NCBI RefSeq assembly: GCF_965363235.1
Contig: NC_134845.1
Span: 25,546,524 to 25,610,523 of the forward strand
Direction of reading: 5' to 3'
DNA from: Mytilus galloprovincialis
Taxonomy: Eukaryota; Mollusca; Bivalvia; Mytilida; Mytilidae
DNA: 64,000 nt
This document shows, piece after piece, positions 40,101 through 47,453 of this stretch. Positions within the stretch are counted from its first letter, which is position 1. Each line of letters opens with the position of its first letter. The translations under genes were made by a program, and so were the position numbers. Below the pieces are notes generated by a model that saw nothing but the letters and a program-made list of their open reading frames with translations, did no database searches and was not told the origin of the DNA.

Positions 40101-41576
40101 CCATCCAATCATAACAAGTATTAGTTTTAACACAAACACGTATATAGCAAACATACATTTGACCGTTACTACAGCTTGTGAACAATAACAATAAGCACAA
40201 TTGAATTTTGATACTGAAGTTGGTACTGATTTACAAAAATATATAGCAGTGATGCGGATAGATATTATCATAATACTAAATAGGTCTAATTGGGGATATC
40301 TGATCCTAGATAGCGCTTATTGTTGTGTCAGATTCCCGTATTCCAATAACGCTTAAAATTACAATTGTCCCGCCCGACTTCATTTCCTGTTTCATTCTTA
40401 ATAATTTGACTTTCACATGTCACGAATACAAAAACACTCGCATCAGCCCCCATCACGGTTAGACCCAAATGAGACCCATACTGAAGCACTCGCGGTAATC
40501 CTAAATAATAAAGGTTTTTTATTAAATTTTAAGGTGGTACTGTGGATATAACAGTAATGGAGACAGCTACAGAACAGCGGTTTAAGCAGATAAGTTTAGC
40601 ATCCGGGGGACCCTGTGGTGGCAAGTATGTCAATGACAATATCCTCAAGTACCTTGCTTCACTTGTAGGGGAAGATGTCATGGAAACATATCGTGTAAAG
40701 AACATGAACGATTACCACGTGTTATCCAATGAAATAGAATTTAAAAAAAGAAGTTGGAAAAGAGGAAGTAAGCTTCAATTGGACTTGCCCGTCTCATTGG
40801 TGGATCATTTCGAAGATACAGCCGATTTAACTTTCTCAGATCATCTGAAAACTGCATCTCAAAAGAAAGTTAACTTGAGAGGAAAACATAAATTGAGGAT
40901 TCCAGAGGACATTGCTGAGCAGTTTACACTATCAGTAGTTTCTGATATCATTTCATATGTACGCGACACTCTTGGAAATGTAAAAGATATTTCGTATATG
41001 GTAATAGTTGGAGGCTTTGCCGATAATAGTTTGTTGAAACAAGAGTTTAAAAGTGCATTTCCAAAGAACAATATAATCATTCCAGACGAAGCTGGTCTTG
41101 CTGTTTTGAAAGGAGCGGTTTTATTCGGGCGAGATCCTTCATGTGTTATTACGAGGAAATGCGATAGAACATACGGAACATTAGTGTATAGAACATTTTT
41201 GAAAGACGATTTACGCGAAAAAAGGGTGAAAGAGAAAGACGGTGACTATTGCAAAGACGCTTTCAATAAACTTGTTGGAATTGGAGAAAGCATTTCAGTT
41301 AACGAAAAAAGATCAACAGAAATGCAGCCAATACGTGACGGCATGTCTAAGATGTCGATAAAGCTATACGGATCAACCGAACCTAATCCCCGATATGTTA
41401 CAGACAGGTCATGTACCTATTTAGGTAAAATAGTGGTGGACATCCCACATCAATGGAGGAACCGCGATGAAAATGTTATTGTGTCTATGACTTTTGGTCA
41501 AACAGAAGTCGTTGTTGAAGGAAAGTCAGAGCATGGTGAACATGTTGTTACTACAAAACTTGATTTCCTTGTTTGA
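18555..41576 (+). CDS. CARD/TRADD-N-like/HSPA12 fusion protein, 13 exons, 1196 aa
   Basis: Exons: 18555-18612, 20133-20201, 20955-21233, 23530-23847, 25468-25818, 26174-26473, 27934-28236, 30187-30267, 34167-34286, 36055-36341, 37724-37942, 39531-39693, 40534-41576. All have AG acceptors and GT donors, phases match, and the sum (3591 nt with stop) stays in one open frame. Predicted layout: residues 43-135 and 136-241 CARD-like, 242-358 alpha/beta module resembling TRADD-N, 359-458 and 459-559 CARD-like, 560-626 linker, 627-1196 HSPA12-type ATPase. CARDs assemble signalling complexes; HSPA12 proteins are ATP-binding, so the product could be an ATP-gated death-fold adaptor in the cytosol. Domain family calls are by eye; the fused transcript is inferred from frame and phase. 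Alternative: two adjacent genes, splitting between 30 and 36 kb. The exon before 18,539 may add a 5' UTR or more N-terminus. Confidence 0.75.
19495..19579. mobile_element. hAT-like fold-back MITE with perfect 8-bp target duplication
   Basis: An 85-bp palindrome with ends CACAGGCACTTGTCTCAGAA, inverted at the right, and a centre TATACCTTATTATAAGGTATA. It is flanked by TTCTGGTG at 19,487-19,494 and 19,580-19,587. Same termini as the copy at 46,758-46,869. It lies in the first intron of the CARD-HSPA12 gene. Confidence 0.9.
20955..21233 (+). CDS. exon 3 of the fusion gene: CARD-like module 1
   Basis: A phase 1-1 exon of 279 nt. The helical pattern LVLEEIQAIAEG, then DRLLKHILRKGEGVCKCFLK and AAFILEDL matches the helix spacing of CARDs, in which a Leu-Leu pair and a Lys-Gly turn precede the Cys-Phe helix. 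Weakest match of the four modules; a different death-fold subfamily is possible. Confidence 0.6.
21764..21923. mobile_element. hAT-like MITE, second copy of the 4224 family
   Basis: 160 bp with ends CAGAGGCGGATTTAG and CTAGATCCGCCACTG and a GGGCCCGGGCCCC core. The target duplication is no longer clear. Intronic. Confidence 0.7.
22411..23342. mobile_element. TIR element with body of iterated end motifs (ACGGAC/ACGGAT words)
   Basis: The left end TTTACCGGATAGCTCGAACG and right end CGTTCGTGCTATCCGGTAA are inverted repeats extending about 35 bp. Between them, 22,420-22,830 and 23,080-23,330 are dense arrays of 10-12 bp words (TCCGTT, CGTCCGTT, ACGGATAAAACGGACG) on both strands, with a unique middle (22,830-23,080). 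No transposase. Apparent reading frames here are repeat by-products. Intronic. Confidence 0.65.
23530..23847 (+). CDS. exon 4 of the fusion gene: CARD-like module 2
   Basis: A 318-nt phase 1-1 exon. Residues YEDIVKELENTDIIDPLLEY, then LVNILCKKESADWIPGFILV and YVLLLSLIEH follow the CARD helix order (H1 with an LL pair, H4 with L..L..K, H5 with F...L). Acidic in H1-H2 and basic in H4, as in CARDs that polymerise through charged faces. Confidence 0.7.
24263..24679. mobile_element. 417-bp near-complete palindrome (MITE)
   Basis: The left end CAGCTACTTTTGCATAGGTA and the right end, its reverse complement, are joined by matching inner segments, so almost the whole element is self-complementary. 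Rich in GTAC-centred words (AGTACT, GGTACT). Flanks AGTCTTCA and AGTAGGTA are only a weak 8-bp match. Intronic. Confidence 0.75.
24780..24990 (+). repeat. dispersed repeat family G, copy 1
   Basis: Shares AAAATACTGAACTTCGAGGA, CTGTCATATTCCTGGCTTGG and CCTCTCACTTGTATGA with copies at 32,310-32,530, 37,185-37,360 and (short) 61,190-61,270. All four lie in the plus orientation. Non-coding, intronic. Confidence 0.55.
25468..25818 (+). CDS. exon 5 of the fusion gene: alpha/beta module (TRADD-N-like)
   Basis: A 351-nt phase 1-1 exon. Predicted strand MSIKFQGI, helix IEVKLARLADIDNLCRQFAK, strand GSVLLLVHPI, long helix EEKQKLLEEFIYQLIYQSDV, strand DVSIEVNEI. This beta-alpha-beta-alpha-beta pattern with GSV at the central strand recalls the N-terminal TRADD domain and its invertebrate relatives, which occur beside death-fold domains. 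It is not a CARD. The family call is tentative. Confidence 0.5.
26174..26473 (+). CDS. exon 6 of the fusion gene: CARD module 3
   Basis: The clearest CARD: YLVEEMEVKKIIEYFIERDV, then ERQKIMDLPGRREQAKIFLT, then DLIDGLVTTGQTYIGDRL. It has the typical kinked first helix, the ERQKIM helix, the Arg-rich turn, the ILKHK helix and the TGQ..I...L last helix. 300 nt, phase 1-1. Confidence 0.8.
27176..27440 (+). repeat. dispersed repeat family F
   Basis: Starts AAAGGCAACAGTAGTATACC and contains TCAAAACTCATAAATCCATG and CCGAGGGAAACGCATTAAA. Short related ends are at 33,968-34,030 (GGCAACAGTTGTTTACCA) and, inverted, 38,770-38,830. Intronic. Confidence 0.5.
27934..28236 (+). CDS. exon 7 of the fusion gene: CARD-like module 4
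   Basis: A 303-nt phase 1-1 exon: YEMILDEMVSSTMLQTVAKF, EDKMIPHHILNIL, then SRRDRAHLFMQYVLLNDVVL and a final SFENVLATTNH. CARD-like helix spacing with an RRDRA..F segment in place of the usual R..Q...L; could also be called a general death-fold domain. Basic C-terminus (VKKKCDDCK). Confidence 0.65.
28570..29260 (+). repeat. G-rich, C-poor degenerate region
   Basis: About 700 bp of the intron after exon 7 has many G but very few C on the plus strand, with recurring GATTG, ATTGGT and GGTAT words. It looks like an old degenerate array rather than coding DNA; frames are short on both strands. Confidence 0.4.
29510..29840 (-). repeat. dispersed repeat family B, diverged minus copy
   Basis: GATTGTCAATCAGACAACTA followed by GGTTACCATGCGGC and CTAACATAGGGCAGTGGTGT, the same order as the minus copy at 34,325-34,690. 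Confidence 0.5.
30187..34286 (+). CDS. exons 8-9 of the fusion gene: linker to the ATPase
   Basis: Exon 8 (30,187-30,267) encodes YFETSLVEEKDRVFCSFTV, beta-like. Exon 9 (34,167-34,286) encodes a basic stretch (LRIISLKRKKEVIEKKYVK) and ends in LPSEPYMRELK. Both are phase 1 at both ends, so together they carry the reading frame from the last CARD-like module to the HSPA12 part. The 3.9-kb intron between them contains a TIR element at 30,510-31,962. These two small exons are what holds the fusion together and should be tested first. Confidence 0.6.
30280..30490 (+). repeat. dispersed repeat family H, copy 1
   Basis: AAGAATGGAAATTGGGAATG, then AGTCGAAGGCCACCAATGGG and CTTGCCCCTAAACAAAAATA. Pieces recur at 32,080-32,170, 43,475-43,670 (minus), 44,580-44,900 (interrupted) and 52,850-52,940 (minus). 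It directly follows exon 8 of the fusion gene and extends an unrelated open frame. Confidence 0.6.
30510..31962. mobile_element. 1.45-kb TIR element, CCACGATC-word body, copy 1
   Basis: The ends CCCCAGTCCCACTAGACCAC and GTGGCCTAGTGGGACTGGGG are inverted. The left arm (30,510-30,870) and right arm (31,490-31,962) are packed with degenerate words such as CCACGATC, ACTACGATC and ACGTTCT in opposite orientations. The core (30,870-31,480) is unique DNA plus a family B piece (31,175-31,400). No transposase. A second, end-truncated copy lies at 58,954-60,256. Intronic in the fusion gene. Confidence 0.75.
32310..32530 (+). repeat. dispersed repeat family G, copy 2
   Basis: AAATTAAAAGCTCAAATACA, GATGTCATATTCCTACTTGG and CCTCTCACTTGTATGATGG match the copy at 24,780-24,990 in order and spacing. 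Confidence 0.5.
34325..34690 (-). repeat. dispersed repeat family B, minus copy
   Basis: GAAGATGCGGTATGATTGCC, AATGAGACAACTCTCCAC, ACCGTACGGCCTTCAACAAT, AACCCATACCGCATAGTCAG: the best preserved minus-strand copy, and intronic, just after exon 9 of the fusion gene. Confidence 0.65.
36055..41576 (+). CDS. HSPA12-like: exons 10-13 of the fusion gene: HSPA12-type ATPase
   Basis: Intron phases 0, 0 and 1 match the paralogue at 1646-5776. Motifs in order: phosphate-1 IAAIDFGTTYSG (start of exon 10), SWIITVPAIW (exon 11), LALEPEVAS (exon 12), phosphate-2 VVDIGGGTVDIT across the exon 12/13 join, GPCGGKYVND, adenosine motif VIVGGFADNSLL, then AGLAVLKGAVLFG, typical of HSPA12. The ATP-contacting residues of HSP70 (Asp and Thr of DFGTT, Glu of EPE, Asp and Gly of DIGGGT) are all present, so the ATPase looks competent. 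It ends at TGA 41,574-41,576 without an HSP70 substrate-binding domain, as in the family. Confidence 0.92.
36935..37095 (+). repeat. dispersed repeat family I, copy 1
   Basis: GGTCTTTTGGAAAATGTTGT through TCCAACGCAATCATAGG, about 85 percent alike by eye to the copy at 63,731-63,890. Intronic. Confidence 0.65.
37105..37142. repeat. (TA)n microsatellite
   Basis: AT dinucleotide run immediately after the family I copy. Confidence 0.8.
37185..37360 (+). repeat. dispersed repeat family G, copy 3
   Basis: AAATACTGAACTCAGAGGAA, ACTGTCATATTCCTGACTTG, GTACAGGCATTTTC; same orientation as the other copies. Confidence 0.55.
38230..38440 (+). repeat. dispersed repeat family C, copy 3 (3'-truncated)
   Basis: AGTAGAGGGGCATTATG, CGTCCGTTCGTCCATTCG, AACTTAGTACACATGTTCTC. 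It stops soon after ATGCCAAGTTAGAG. Intronic. Confidence 0.6.
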
Positions 41577-43239
41577 CTTTATGGACATGATATACATTTA
41601 CGTTTGATGTTTATATTGTCGTCCCACCTGATCTGATCTCACTCAAAAAAAATATTCATAAACTTTTTCTACACTATATTTTTGAAAAAAACTACTTCTA
41701 ATTTGAAAGATACATTTTTCGTTATACTGTGTGCTTTTCACTTCTCCTTCGTTCTAATGTCTTTTGAAATATCATATTATTTGTTTTTAGGTCTGAGCCA
41801 AACTAAACTTGACCACAAAAAAATTATATCATTTTCATTTAAAGAATACATCTGATGTTTATGGAATTTTTTTTATAATTCTTCCTTTACTAAACTAAAA
41901 TCTGATACATTCATGAACCTTGTCTAAAATAGTACTTAATGATGAATTTCAATGTTTCATTGCTAATAGTGTTGTTTAACAATAGGGATTTTATGGTCAT
42001 GTTTAAGAACTTTGTTAAAATAACTAATTTTTTCAAACTAACTGCAAAAACATTTTAGATCTATTAATTTTTAGATTTAATACTAACCATTACAACAAAA
42101 CGTCTAACTGCAGAGCCTTGGTTAAATAAACGATATATCTGATGATAATATGAAATGGACCTAGAAGCTTTCAAATATGACCTCTGCTGGCATTAAGAAT
42201 GACATCCGATCAGTTAATAAAATATCCGGAAATTGCAAACGACATTTTTCTATAAACAAATTATTTTAAACCACTGTGTAAATACAGATTTTTCCCTATC
42301 TGTCAGGTCTGGTATTCATATATTGTTATTGGGTATTAGCGAAATTGTGCAATACATGTAATATTTGTGTACCAAAAGTACAATCTTTATAGATAAAAAT
42401 CGTGAATTTAAGCCTTTCTTAAATATTTCAATCATTCTTGTTTAATATATAGAAATGTTTTGTACAGTTTATTTTGTGATGCAATTATTTACTAGCTATA
42501 GAATTTTATAATAATGTAACATATACATTGTTCATAGATGGAATAATTTCTTATGACCAGAATTATATGTCAATGTGATAATTTTATGTGAAAATATATA
42601 TCTTTTTTTTATTGATAAACCAGTTCCTGGGTACATCGTTCGTTTTGTTAAATGTGTTCTATACTTGTGCTGCATAATTTCAAATACATCACGTATAGAG
42701 ACAAACTATTTTGAATTCAATAGCAATCGTTGTTGGTGTGATCGTACTTTTCATTTGAAGAGCATACACTTTGACTGTCTATTTGGGAGAAACAAACTTG
42801 TTATCTAGATGACCAATTACCTGTGCTAAGAATAGGACTTTATAAAATTGCAAGATCGCTACATTCGGGAAATGCAAGATTCAAGATTGTACAAATAGAA
42901 GCCTTCTGTGTGATAGCTCAACTTAGTTTGGAGCTTACATCTTTTAAGCGGCACATTTTATCTTTTTTTTTTGTGTGTGGCTTTTCACTCTAATGTAAGT
43001 GTGCTGTTTGGAAAGCATCTGTTGGCTATGCAAACTTGTTAACACTTCTTTGGAATCTATGAGGTAATGTCTTTGAATCAAAACTACTTGTATTTAGCAT
43101 GACCCTTGAACAAATTATTTTTTATTAATAACACAACAGAAATTGGAATAAATTGGTAATCAAACTAGACACACAACATAGTTGTGGTCGAGCTTTGTTT
43201 TTATAAAATCTGTCACTTGTCTTTTTCTAAATATTAAAA
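41577..43239. other. 3' flank of the fusion gene
   Basis: AT-rich DNA with no exon and no repeat that I recognise. A candidate poly(A) signal AATAAA lies at 42,125-42,130, about 550 bases after the stop; other AT-rich possibilities exist, so the true 3' end is uncertain. Confidence 0.35.
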
Positions 43240-43345
43240 TTGAGGCGAAAGATACGAAAGGGATATTCAAACTAAGTCGAAATAAACAAGTAACATCATG
43301 GATAAAAATGAAAGACCAACAACAATACACAACATAGAAAACTAT
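43240..43345 (+). mobile_element. solo tail fragment of the Penelope-like element family
   Basis: GGCGAAAGATACGAAAGGGA, ATCATGGATAAAAATGAAA and ACACAACATAGAAAACT match, in order, the sequence at 49,743-49,875 next to the reverse-transcriptase element. No coding part remains. Confidence 0.5.
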
Positions 43346-43474
43346 TCACTGAGCTATAGGCGAACCCAATCAAAATCTTTGGATGATTTCTTTTAGATTC
43401 GAGGCTTGAATATTAAAACAACTTAAAGTAAAAAATAACAAATTTTCAATACAATGAGTAACAATGTACTGTAA

Positions 43475-43670
43475 TGTGGTATAAGATTCAGAATCAACAA
43501 GTAGTTAACTTTAGGGGCCAGCTGATCATGAGGCCAACTTTGGGTGTGGGATTTATTTTTTCTTGCTGCGTTGAAGATCCATTGGTGGCCTTCGGCTGTC
43601 ATCGGCTCTTTGGTCGGGTTGTTGTCTCTAAGACATATTCCCCATTTCTATTCTCAATTTTAATTTAAAG
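43475..43670 (-). repeat. dispersed repeat family H, minus copy
   Basis: Contains GGGGCCAGCTGATCATGAGG, TTGGTGGCCTTCGGCTGTC and TTGTTGTCTCTAAGACAT, the reverse complement of the order in the plus copies. Confidence 0.5.
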
Positions 43671-44610
43671 CTTATTCCAGTCGTAGAAACAAGACAGAAA
43701 CAGGCATGCGATATTGATTTATGCCATGTGAGAAACATGTCAGTCGTAGAAAAGTCTGAATTTTCTGGCTCCTTCAACTCGATAGGGAATGTAGAAGATT
43801 TCTATCATAAAAGTCGCTATTAAGAAAATAAGTTAATGATGGTCGGAATAGATAGACAAAACACACCATAATATTTAAAAGAAAATCGAATTTTAAGACT
43901 ATGTGACATTTTAATGTCATGAATGCTATGAATCATCATTTGGTTAAAAATAATAAGAAAAAAATCTGATATGAAGTTTGCTAGACCATATTTTTTTGAC
44001 AAGAATAAGCTTGAGGTTATAATTTGCAACACATTTTATACTATGTTAAGTTTATCATGGGCGTATTTTTATTTGCGTGTGTGTTTTTCTTCCTTTCTGT
44101 ATGGCTTTAACAAATTAACTTTACGTATAACGAATTTAACAGATGATTCCATATTTAAAATTTTTGGATACGCCTATATACTATTTCATTATAAAATGTA
44201 TCGAGTTAGCTTTTACCTACAACTCATCCCGGGGTTTTACTCTAATGCATGGACTTCCAATACCAGCATCCACAATGAAAGGTTAATCTGCATTTATATG
44301 ATGAAGATGAGAACAACAAAACAAAAGGTATGTCAAAAGTATATATATATATATTTTGCCAGCATTCGAAATGGGTTCAATTTTGAACTTTATAAAGCCC
44401 TATCACCGTAATGTAATTAGAATGAAAATGACATTTCCATTTTTCTGGTATTATCCGCCAACACATTATAAAAATATTCTGCATGCCCGAAATAGCTAGA
44501 AGTAAAAGTTAATTTTATAAAACAACCTACACAAAAAGGAATAATGAAATTATATAGAATTTGTCCAGGAGAATCTGTTATCCATAGAGATGTAATGAAT
44601 CAGCTGGCCC

Positions 44611-44700
44611 CCAATCTATTTAAAATATTGATCTCTGATTACGTTATACTACTCATATGCAGTATAACATAATCAGAGATCAATATTTTAATTAGATTGG
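44611..44700. mobile_element. 90-bp hairpin MITE inserted in a family H repeat
   Basis: The arms are about 40 bp (AATATTGATCTCTGATTACG and its inverted partner) around a loop of about 10 bp. The family H host sequence is split at TTGCCCC: CTGGCCCC stands before and TTGGCCCC after the hairpin, consistent with an 8-bp target duplication. Confidence 0.8.
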
Positions 44701-45458
44701 TTGGCCCCTAAACAATAATGTGTACTAGTTCATCAGCCACGTGAAACTGGATGTAATCTAAATTCCAAAACAAATATTAAATAAACCAAAACAGTAAAAA
44801 AACAACAACATACAAGACAAACAAAGGTCAGAGACTCCTGACTTTGGACAGGCGCAAAAATGCAATAAGGTTTAACATGTTAACTAAGTGATCTTTAGTG
44901 AGATATCAACCCTCCCCTATACCTCTAGCCAATGTAGAAAGTACGCACAGTAAAAATTTGTTTAAAAAAGTCTCGGAATCCGATGTCAGAATAGCGGGTA
45001 AAAAAGTAAACTATCCAAAATGAAAATGATACAAACTTAACAAAAGACTACTAGGCGTTACTTACATATAAGATACAGACCGGCTCATTTGAAAGATTAT
45101 GACTTGTTATCGTCATATGAAATTCAGCAACAAAAGCTTTACAAATTTTTCGAAGAATACGGTACTAGTACCATTAAGTCATGCTAAATTACTGAAATCT
45201 TCACAATTCTATCATTTCAGTTAAATTTTAGACGGTTTTCGTTTAAATCGAAAGTGGCCGCATTCGTGTTCATCCTTAATATTGGAATGAGAGTTGTATT
45301 TTATGATAATACATAACATATATAAAGGTTTCGGATGAACACGGATGCGGCCACTTTCATTTTTGACAAAAACCATCTGAAAAGTGACATTTTTCAACAA
45401 ATTTGGTAGATTTTTCATTTTGAGCATGAATCGGATCGTTTTTAATGACTTAATCATT

Positions 45459-46283
45459 AATAGTTATCCCATAAGGACGCGGTGTGTCAGTGTAAGATCA
45501 TCCCGATGGCCGGAGGCCAGAGGGTGATCTTACACTGACACACCAAGTCTCAATGGGATAACTATTTTACATCCCAGCTGTTTTAGATTAGACGAAAAAC
45601 CATTTACAATTCATAAAAACTAGTTTAGAACGCCACACAACCATTATTATATACTTTATATATTTTACTATATGATGTATACCCTTTATGACCCCCTAAC
45701 ACGATGAGTAGATATCAAACAATATCAACTCGCCCCACTGGCCAATCGGCCCACACTATATCGCCACTTTATGAAAAAATCGCCCCACTCTTGTAACCGA
45801 CTCGCCCAACTTTTAAAAAGTGTAAAATCAAATTGAAGAATCAGTTTGACAACTCATTTATTTAACGAAAAGGGTTTAAACCCCACTGAGTAAAGGTCTG
45901 CCAATTGCCCCCAGTTATAAAAATATCTTGCTTCCTTTAAGTATGTTAAATTTCTGATAGTTCGCCGGTATCCAGTCGTCCTGGTGAAGTGGTATGTGTC
46001 GTGGCTTGATATATGCTAAAGGTCTTGAGTTCGAATCCCAGCATATACACTGGATTTTTCTACGTGAATTTTGATAGATAGTCTTCTCCGTATAATCAGA
46101 GACATATAATATTATATTATATGTCTTTGGTATAATTAATTATAAGTTTTATACTGGATTTGACATTCCCGCCAAAATGTTACAGAACAAAGCATGCATA
46201 ACAAAGAAACTTAAACTGGGGTGATCTGGTAGGGGTGATCCGGCTCAGATCACCCCTGTTAGAACAAAGGCGCTGGGATGTAA
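45459..46283. mobile_element. nested insertion: 108-nt hairpin plus TIR-bounded segment
   Basis: The left part (45,459-45,566) is a hairpin: 14-bp outer arms AATAGTTATCCCAT/ATGGGATAACTATT and perfect 20-bp inner arms starting GGTGTGTCAGTGTAAGATCA. The right part (45,567-46,283) is bounded by TTACATCCCAGC and GCTGGGATGTAA. A tRNA-like stretch sits inside. No protein reading frame. It could be one composite element or two insertions. Confidence 0.6.
45970..46055 (+). tRNA. tRNA-like sequence (probable SINE head or tRNA relic)
   Basis: A-box-like TGGTGAAGTGG at 45,982-45,992 and B-box GAGTTCGAATCC at 46,027-46,038, 45 bases apart, with ATCCAGT/ACTGGAT at the two ends able to form a 7-bp acceptor stem. 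Extra bases between the T arm and the 3' acceptor strand break normal tRNA geometry, so it is not called a functional tRNA. Confidence 0.3.
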
Positions 46284-46757
46284 GTTTTAAAAAATCTTTC
46301 ACAAAAACTAACTGAATCAAATGAAATAGACACTTAAGTGTTTAAAAAGAGGTCAAAATCTTTCGTCAGATGGCCAAAATCGGTCCTTACCGGACCTACT
46401 CCTTTGTACAAAGTAACACAAATTGAAAAAGATCGATATCAATAATTACTGCCAAAGCATATGCAAATTTAAATATTAGTTCGCTTAACTACCGGATCAT
46501 ATGATTTACTCCGGATTGCATTTAAAATTTAAACGGAAATTCCCATTTCTATTTATAGGAACTGTGTAATCAGTTATGGTGGAAACGAAAGGCAGAAAAG
46601 GCTAGACAAATTTTCTTTGTGATTTTGTACAATGAAAGGTGAATATTTTTCAAAGCAGATACGCAACTTGAAACACAAATTCAAACCTTTTATAAAAGCT
46701 TATTAATTTGCAGCAAACTGAAAGTGAAAGTATCCCATTTACATGCAAATGCATTAT

Positions 46758-46869
46758 CACAGGCACTTGTTTCTATCCAAGGGAAGACCCACTACCAACG
46801 TATTGATTGAAAACCCACTATCAACGTATTGATAGTGGGTCTTCTCATGGATATAAACAAGTGCCTGTG
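46758..46869. mobile_element. hAT-like fold-back MITE, second copy of the 19,495 family
   Basis: The ends CACAGGCACTTGTTT and AAACAAGTGCCTGTG are flanked by TGCATTAT and TGCAATAT (8 bp, one mismatch). The centre differs from the first copy and holds its own inverted words (AGACCCACTATCAACG type). Confidence 0.85.
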
Positions 46870-47453
46870 TGCAATATCAAGGTTTGCATAATCATAGTAT
46901 AAACATCAAGCAAGGAGAAAACAACCCAACAAAACAAATTAACTACATGTATCGTTTCAATTTTGCTGGTTTCTTTCATTTTATTCATAATTTGAGTACT
47001 TTTGACACTATATTAGCTTAAGGTTATTGGCACTTTCTGGTCGATCATTAATTTATTCATTTTCAATGATTTTGCAGAGTCCATTGATAACATGTAATAT
47101 TTGCCATAATGGTCTTTAAGTAAAAAACAACAATCAATCAATCAATCAAATTGCATGTGAGATTCCTTAAATAATTTTCATATATTAAAAAAAGTGTTAT
47201 ATAAATCTCCTAAATCTCTGACTTTCTTAATGAAATAAACAACACAGAGAATAACACAGAATTCATATTTACAATAAACGGTCTCTAGGATAACCATGAT
47301 ACTCTCGATATTAACAATCAATGGTAACTATATAAGAACTCAAATGATAAAACATAATTTATAAATATGTGATAGGTTGCTTGTTATTTTTATTTGGTAC
47401 TTGGTGAAAAGAATTAACTATTCAAACATTGAATCTTTTACTTTTTTTTCCAG
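46870..47453. other. upstream region of the cGLR gene
   Basis: AT-rich. A strong splice acceptor (pyrimidine run ending CAG at 47,453) abuts the ATG, so transcription probably starts farther upstream from a non-coding or short coding exon that I could not locate. Confidence 0.35.

Larger units (their letters stand above)
45237..46410 (-). repeat. family D repeat split by a nested insertion
   Basis: Minus copy of the repeat found inside family C at 8355-8700. It starts with a fold-back (GTGGCCGCATTCGTGTTCAT and its inverse, 45,248-45,352), continues to 45,458, and resumes at 46,284 with AAATCTTTCAC, running to about 46,410. The uninterrupted copy at 8355-8700 shows that 45,459-46,283 was inserted. 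Confidence 0.65.

Noticed and set aside
43971-44411. 146-codon plus-strand frame, hydrophobic
   Set aside because: AT-rich chance frame with no domain, no flanking exon signals and low-complexity ends.
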